Assembly (NCBI RefSeq): GCF_947507565.1
Contig: NC_089176.1
Coordinates: 3,844,001 to 3,908,000, forward strand
DNA: 64,000 nucleotides
Direction of reading: 5' to 3'
Source of the DNA: Oscarella lobularis
Lineage: Eukaryota > Porifera > Homoscleromorpha > Homosclerophorida > Oscarellidae
Positions within the stretch are counted from its first letter, which is position 1, and every line of letters starts with the position of its first letter. The position numbers and the translations under genes are program-made. A model generated the notes under the pieces. That model saw nothing but the letters and a program-made list of their open reading frames with translations. It did no database searches and was not told where the DNA came from. Below are positions 60,684-64,000 of the stretch, piece after piece.

Positions 60684-62910
60684 TCACTTGTTCTCCAGCA
60701 TTTCCAGCTTCTTTTTCAGAGACGGACACATCTAAATTATCCCATTCATTTCATGTCTAAGAGTCCTTCTAAAAGAACTCACTTTCCCGTGCAAAGTCCT
60801 TTCAGGCAAATGAGCAACAATTCCAGCAAAACCGTTTACAATATCATAAGCATCAAAGCCAGCACTTTGCATCAGTGACAAAGCAATAGCAGATCGATAG
60901 CCAGAGCTACAGTAGGCGTAATACTTCTTCGTTCTACACGGAAAAGAATGTGTGAATGTAGCCAAGGGAAGGCGCATTTACTTGTCGAAAAGTTTCAGTG
61001 CATTTTTCAGCTCGTTAAGCGAAACGTTGACCGACGATTTAGCGTGATCCGTTTCGAATTCAGATGGCGTGCGAATGTCAATGACAACGCCGTTTTCCAA
61101 TAGGCGATCGTAGTCCTCATTCGTTTTCTATTAGACCCAATTATTTGGGGCATGCTCTCTCTCTTTTTCATACCAATGAGACACGCTGAGATTGTATGAC
61201 TGGTAAACTGGCTGTTTCTTCCCATCCTTTCATCCCGTTTTTCAAAACACAGAGAACCTAACTGATCATTAATTTTCCTCTTAATATTATTTATCCCCCT
61301 ACTTGCCTTGTAACCGATTCTAGCAAGCCGTTGTATTGTTTCGACGATTTGGTCAGGATACGCTACTACAGCCAGTTTTGCAGTGGGCTGTATTAGGGTC
61401 CCAACCTTGATCAAGAGTATCAGATGGACCGAGTTAGAATCATCTTTCATTTTCTACCCATATGGCGAAGTTTCCCTCTTCTGCCTTCACAACAGCGCCG
61501 CCCTCTTGTCCGGCGGGAAAGCACAGTGCTTTGTCAATATGCCCAGCATTGTAGTCTTCAATCTTTTATAATATTACAGTATTAAAAAAGAAGTGGAGAC
61601 TACTATGAACAGATCAAACCCTTCTAGAGTCCAAGATAGTGACGTCATCGCCTTTGATTGCCTCCTGGAATTCCGCCGGTTCAAGCCACTTCACTTCTTT
61701 TATGACGTCAGCCAGACAGGTAGCTCCTTTCTAGAAAACAATAATAATTAAAAATTATTTTATTGACTTTATAGGCCTACAAGATTTTGAGCCACGTCAT
61801 ATTGGAAATAGGATGGTGCAGGTGGCTGACCTGACGTCAAAAATTTGACAAACGCGTTTTTCTACAAGAGGACAAATGCGTCTTGAAAAGGAAATTCCGA
61901 TTGAGTCTCACCTCTTGAAATTGCAATGCAAAATTCGTCAATTTTTCTGATCCAATAGTGGAAGAGAGCCCGGCACCAAGACTCTTTCCGCAAGGCGATC
62001 CAGCTCCATGGGCGGGATACACCTATGCAAATTAAATAATTAATTAATTTATTCGTTTAGGATGATGCAACTGCTGCAGACTTTGGTGTCATCAGGCAAC
62101 GTCTTCAGCTTGTTGTTCAAAGAGTCGAACATGAGCCCAGCCATTTCTTCAGCTGTGTATCCAACCGAGCCAACTAGATCTGGTCTTCCACACGAGCCAA
62201 TAAACAGAGTATCACCGGTAAAAGCCTAACGAAAAAAATCAATTATTTAATTTCATTGCTACACGTGGGAAATGGAAATAGTCTCACAGCCTTTGCTTTA
62301 TTTTCATCTTCTTTATTAATCAATATCCACGTGACTGACTCCGGTGTGTGACCTGGGGTGTGCACCGCGCGAATGCTGAATTTCTCGGACAGATGTATGA
62401 TTTCGTTGTCTTTTGTTTCGTAGGGTTGGAATTGGCATCGTTCGGCGGCGCCTGCTCCCATGTAGACCCCCACGCTGGCGCGATCTTGAAGCTCCTTGTG
62501 ACCGGACACGAAATCGGCGTGAACGTGCGTCAAAAAGATTCCTTTCAACGTCAATTCATTAGCATTCAATTCCTAAAAAAAGTAGAATCACGTGGAGAAA
62601 AAATTTCATGGGGAACGCAGTCAATTTGATCGAGCATTTGCTCCCACAAAACTCGATCGCGTCTTTGTGGTCTTTTACTTGCAAGTAGGCGTCAACGTCT
62701 CGTCGCGGATCGACGAGAATGGCGTTTCCGTCGTGGCTGATCATGTAGGAGGCTTGCGCGAGGCATTCGAGGTAGTAGATTCGCACCGAAGCGCCGTCGA
62801 TGTCGTGGACTTCTTTTAGACCGCTCTGCAAGACGGCAATGGAATGTGGCGCGTTTGCACGTGAATGCACCTACGGGTAGGATCACGACTTCGTCGTCTT
62901 CGTTGCGCAT
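60684..62910 (-). CDS. Persulfide dioxygenase fused to two rhodanese domains (CstB-like)
   Basis: Multi-exon on the - strand from ATG 62910 (MRNEDDEVVILP) to stop 60684-60686. First comes an ETHE1-type metallo-beta-lactamase domain: LECLAQASYMISHDGNAILV, the iron-binding motif THVHADFVSGH, VHTPGHTPES, FTGDTLFIGSCGRPDLVG and YPAHGAGSPCGKSLGAGLSS. Then rhodanese 1 (KGATCLADVIKEVKWLEPAE; EDYNAGHIDKALCFPAGQEG), which lacks an obvious catalytic Cys loop (VVAYPDQIVETIQRL). Then rhodanese 2 (VIDIRTPSEFETDHAKSSVN) with a catalytic CSSGYRS loop. Human ETHE1 has only the first domain. The three-domain order, and YPAHGAGSPCGK in particular, are those of bacterial CstB, which oxidises persulfides to sulfite and makes thiosulfate. 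No clear mitochondrial presequence. Introns are of host type. Confidence 0.85.
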
Positions 62911-63080
62911 TCTTGTCTCGTCGCGTTCGAGTGATGCAGCTAAGGGCAGGTTGAGCCAGTTACTGTCTGTGACGCCCGGGCGGGACTGTGACGTGGTCGC
63001 GTCCCCTCACGGCCCACCGCACACCCCCAAGACCACGCCCTCAAGTTCAATAAAGAACGAAACCATTTTATTAATTTACA

Positions 63081-63910
63081 TCAGATGTATGTAAAAGCCA
63101 TGCTCTTAGTGTGTCGAACTAGTTGGAGTTTCCTGTACGGGGGCGCATTCTGAATGTAGGCTTTGCTGTATCGCACAAAATCACTAATATGCATTAAATT
63201 GAAAGAAAAAAATTCTACCTCAAGCCAAGTAATCCTGTGGTTTTTCTAAAACAACTAATGATTAAAAAATAGAAAGCTTGCTGACAATATACCTCATCCA
63301 GGTCAACCTTTACTTGTCTGTACCAGCAGTTCCATTCGTGATCCGTTTTCTAAAATTGCGGACAATTATAACTATCTCTTGAGGCGACAAATTCTAATTT
63401 TACTTCATAATCTTTGATCTGAACAAAATACGGTAAATGTGTTGAAAAACTAAAACTGTATAGAGCCTTGCCTTTTGTTCAAGCTCCTCGTTTCTATTTT
63501 TCAATTCTCTAATCTCGCTTTTGAACTCCTTTCTCTCCTCCATTTTATCTTTTAAATCCTAAAGTAGAGGCAGAATGAGCGCGCAGTGAAGTAGACCAGA
63601 GTAAAAAACAAACAGCAGCTAGGGTATTAACAGTTTCTGAACAAGCTTTTAAATCTTTTCGCGTTTCTTCGAGTTTCTCCTTCGTTTCGTCAAGTTCCTT
63701 CTGCAACGACTCCACTTTCTAAGCAAAACATACAAACTGAGAAGTTGCACCAACACGTTTACCTGATCTTTCTCAGAAATCTGTCGTCTCAGAGCTGATA
63801 AATTAAAGTCGCCCTAAATTCACATGCAAGTGAACGAAGTGAACGTAGACAGTGTAGGCGAAAAATCACTAACGGCGTCTGCAAATTCTGGGGGGTCCAG
63901 TTCTGGAAAG
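63081..63910 (-). CDS. Coiled-coil protein, C-terminal part (5' end outside the window)
   Basis: A series of short exons reads leftwards: ELDPPEFADA (about 63870-63905), GDFNLSALRRQISEKDQ (about 63763-63815), KVESLQKELDETKEKLEETR and onward (63630-63720), DLKDKMEERKEFKSEIRELK (63473-63560), IKDYE, KTDHEWNCWYRQVKVDLDE (63295-63352) and KNHRITWLE near 63230. Introns have good GT-AG ends. Most of it is heptad-rich, Glu/Lys-rich coiled coil. The end is uncertain: the frame can read on to a TGA at 63081-63083. Family not recognised. Confidence 0.55.
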
Positions 63911-64000
63911 AAAAAAAATGAAAGCATGATAAAAGCGTCGTCTTTTTCAAATGGTACCAAATGTGCTAGAATGAGCAGTAGAATCCAAGTGACCTAATGA

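Overview
This is nuclear DNA from an animal. The genes are split by many short GT-AG introns (mostly about 45-60 bases) and sit close together, often head to head with under 200 bases between start codons. The content is metazoan: supervillin, Fringe, POMK, a PI3K-gamma adaptor, a TRAF-like E3, cytoplasmic actin and several receptor tyrosine kinases (RTKs). The combination of a compact genome and a lineage-specific RTK expansion suggests an early-branching animal, most likely a sponge (homoscleromorph type, Oscarella-like). That placement is inference from gene content and structure; no species marker was read.

Layout. 1-890: 3' end of an RTK (+). 891-1988: non-coding, GC-rich, hairpin-containing DNA. 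1989-7708 (-): supervillin-like actin-binding protein with gelsolin repeats and a villin headpiece. 8616-12771 (-): homologue of the PI3K-gamma adaptors p101/p84. 12943-14304 (-) and 14370-15660 (+): two divergently transcribed paralogous four-pass membrane proteins of unknown function. 15875-17110 (-): canonical actin with upstream CArG boxes. 17897-18950 (-): a highly divergent actin paralogue lacking subdomain 2. 19126-20169 (+): POMK in a single exon. 20275-20960 (-): RNA polymerase II subunit RPB9. 21043-25253 (+): a large ankyrin-repeat protein. 25359-26993 (+): Fringe.

27.6-54.5 kb is the outstanding region: a tandem array of closely related RTKs on the + strand. Each unit has a signal peptide, a SUEL/galactose-binding-lectin-like module, two laminin-G domains, FN3-like and Cys-rich segments, a transmembrane helix and a tyrosine kinase. 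Units A (27614-32519), B (34631-39398) and C (39983-44839) look complete. Unit D (from 46728) has lost its transmembrane and kinase part and runs in frame into unit E, so that 46728-54457 predicts a receptor with a doubled ectodomain and one kinase. Broken copies of the left neighbour (ankyrin gene) and the right neighbour (asparaginase) lie between units and mark how the array was duplicated.

After the array: two asparaginase paralogues (54555-55805 and 57609-58981, both -) flanking a RING/TRAF-type/MATH gene (55917-57527, -); a 500-base MITE-like element with TA target duplication (59045-59544); a small basic protein of unknown function (59680-60168, +); a persulfide dioxygenase with two rhodanese domains (60684-62910, -), an architecture like bacterial CstB; and the 3' part of a coiled-coil gene (63081 to about 63910, -).

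Many genes here bear on cell-surface signalling and its outputs: RTKs, a PI3K adaptor, TRAF, Fringe, and actin with its regulator supervillin. Nothing in the sequence shows them to be one functional cluster apart from the RTK array.
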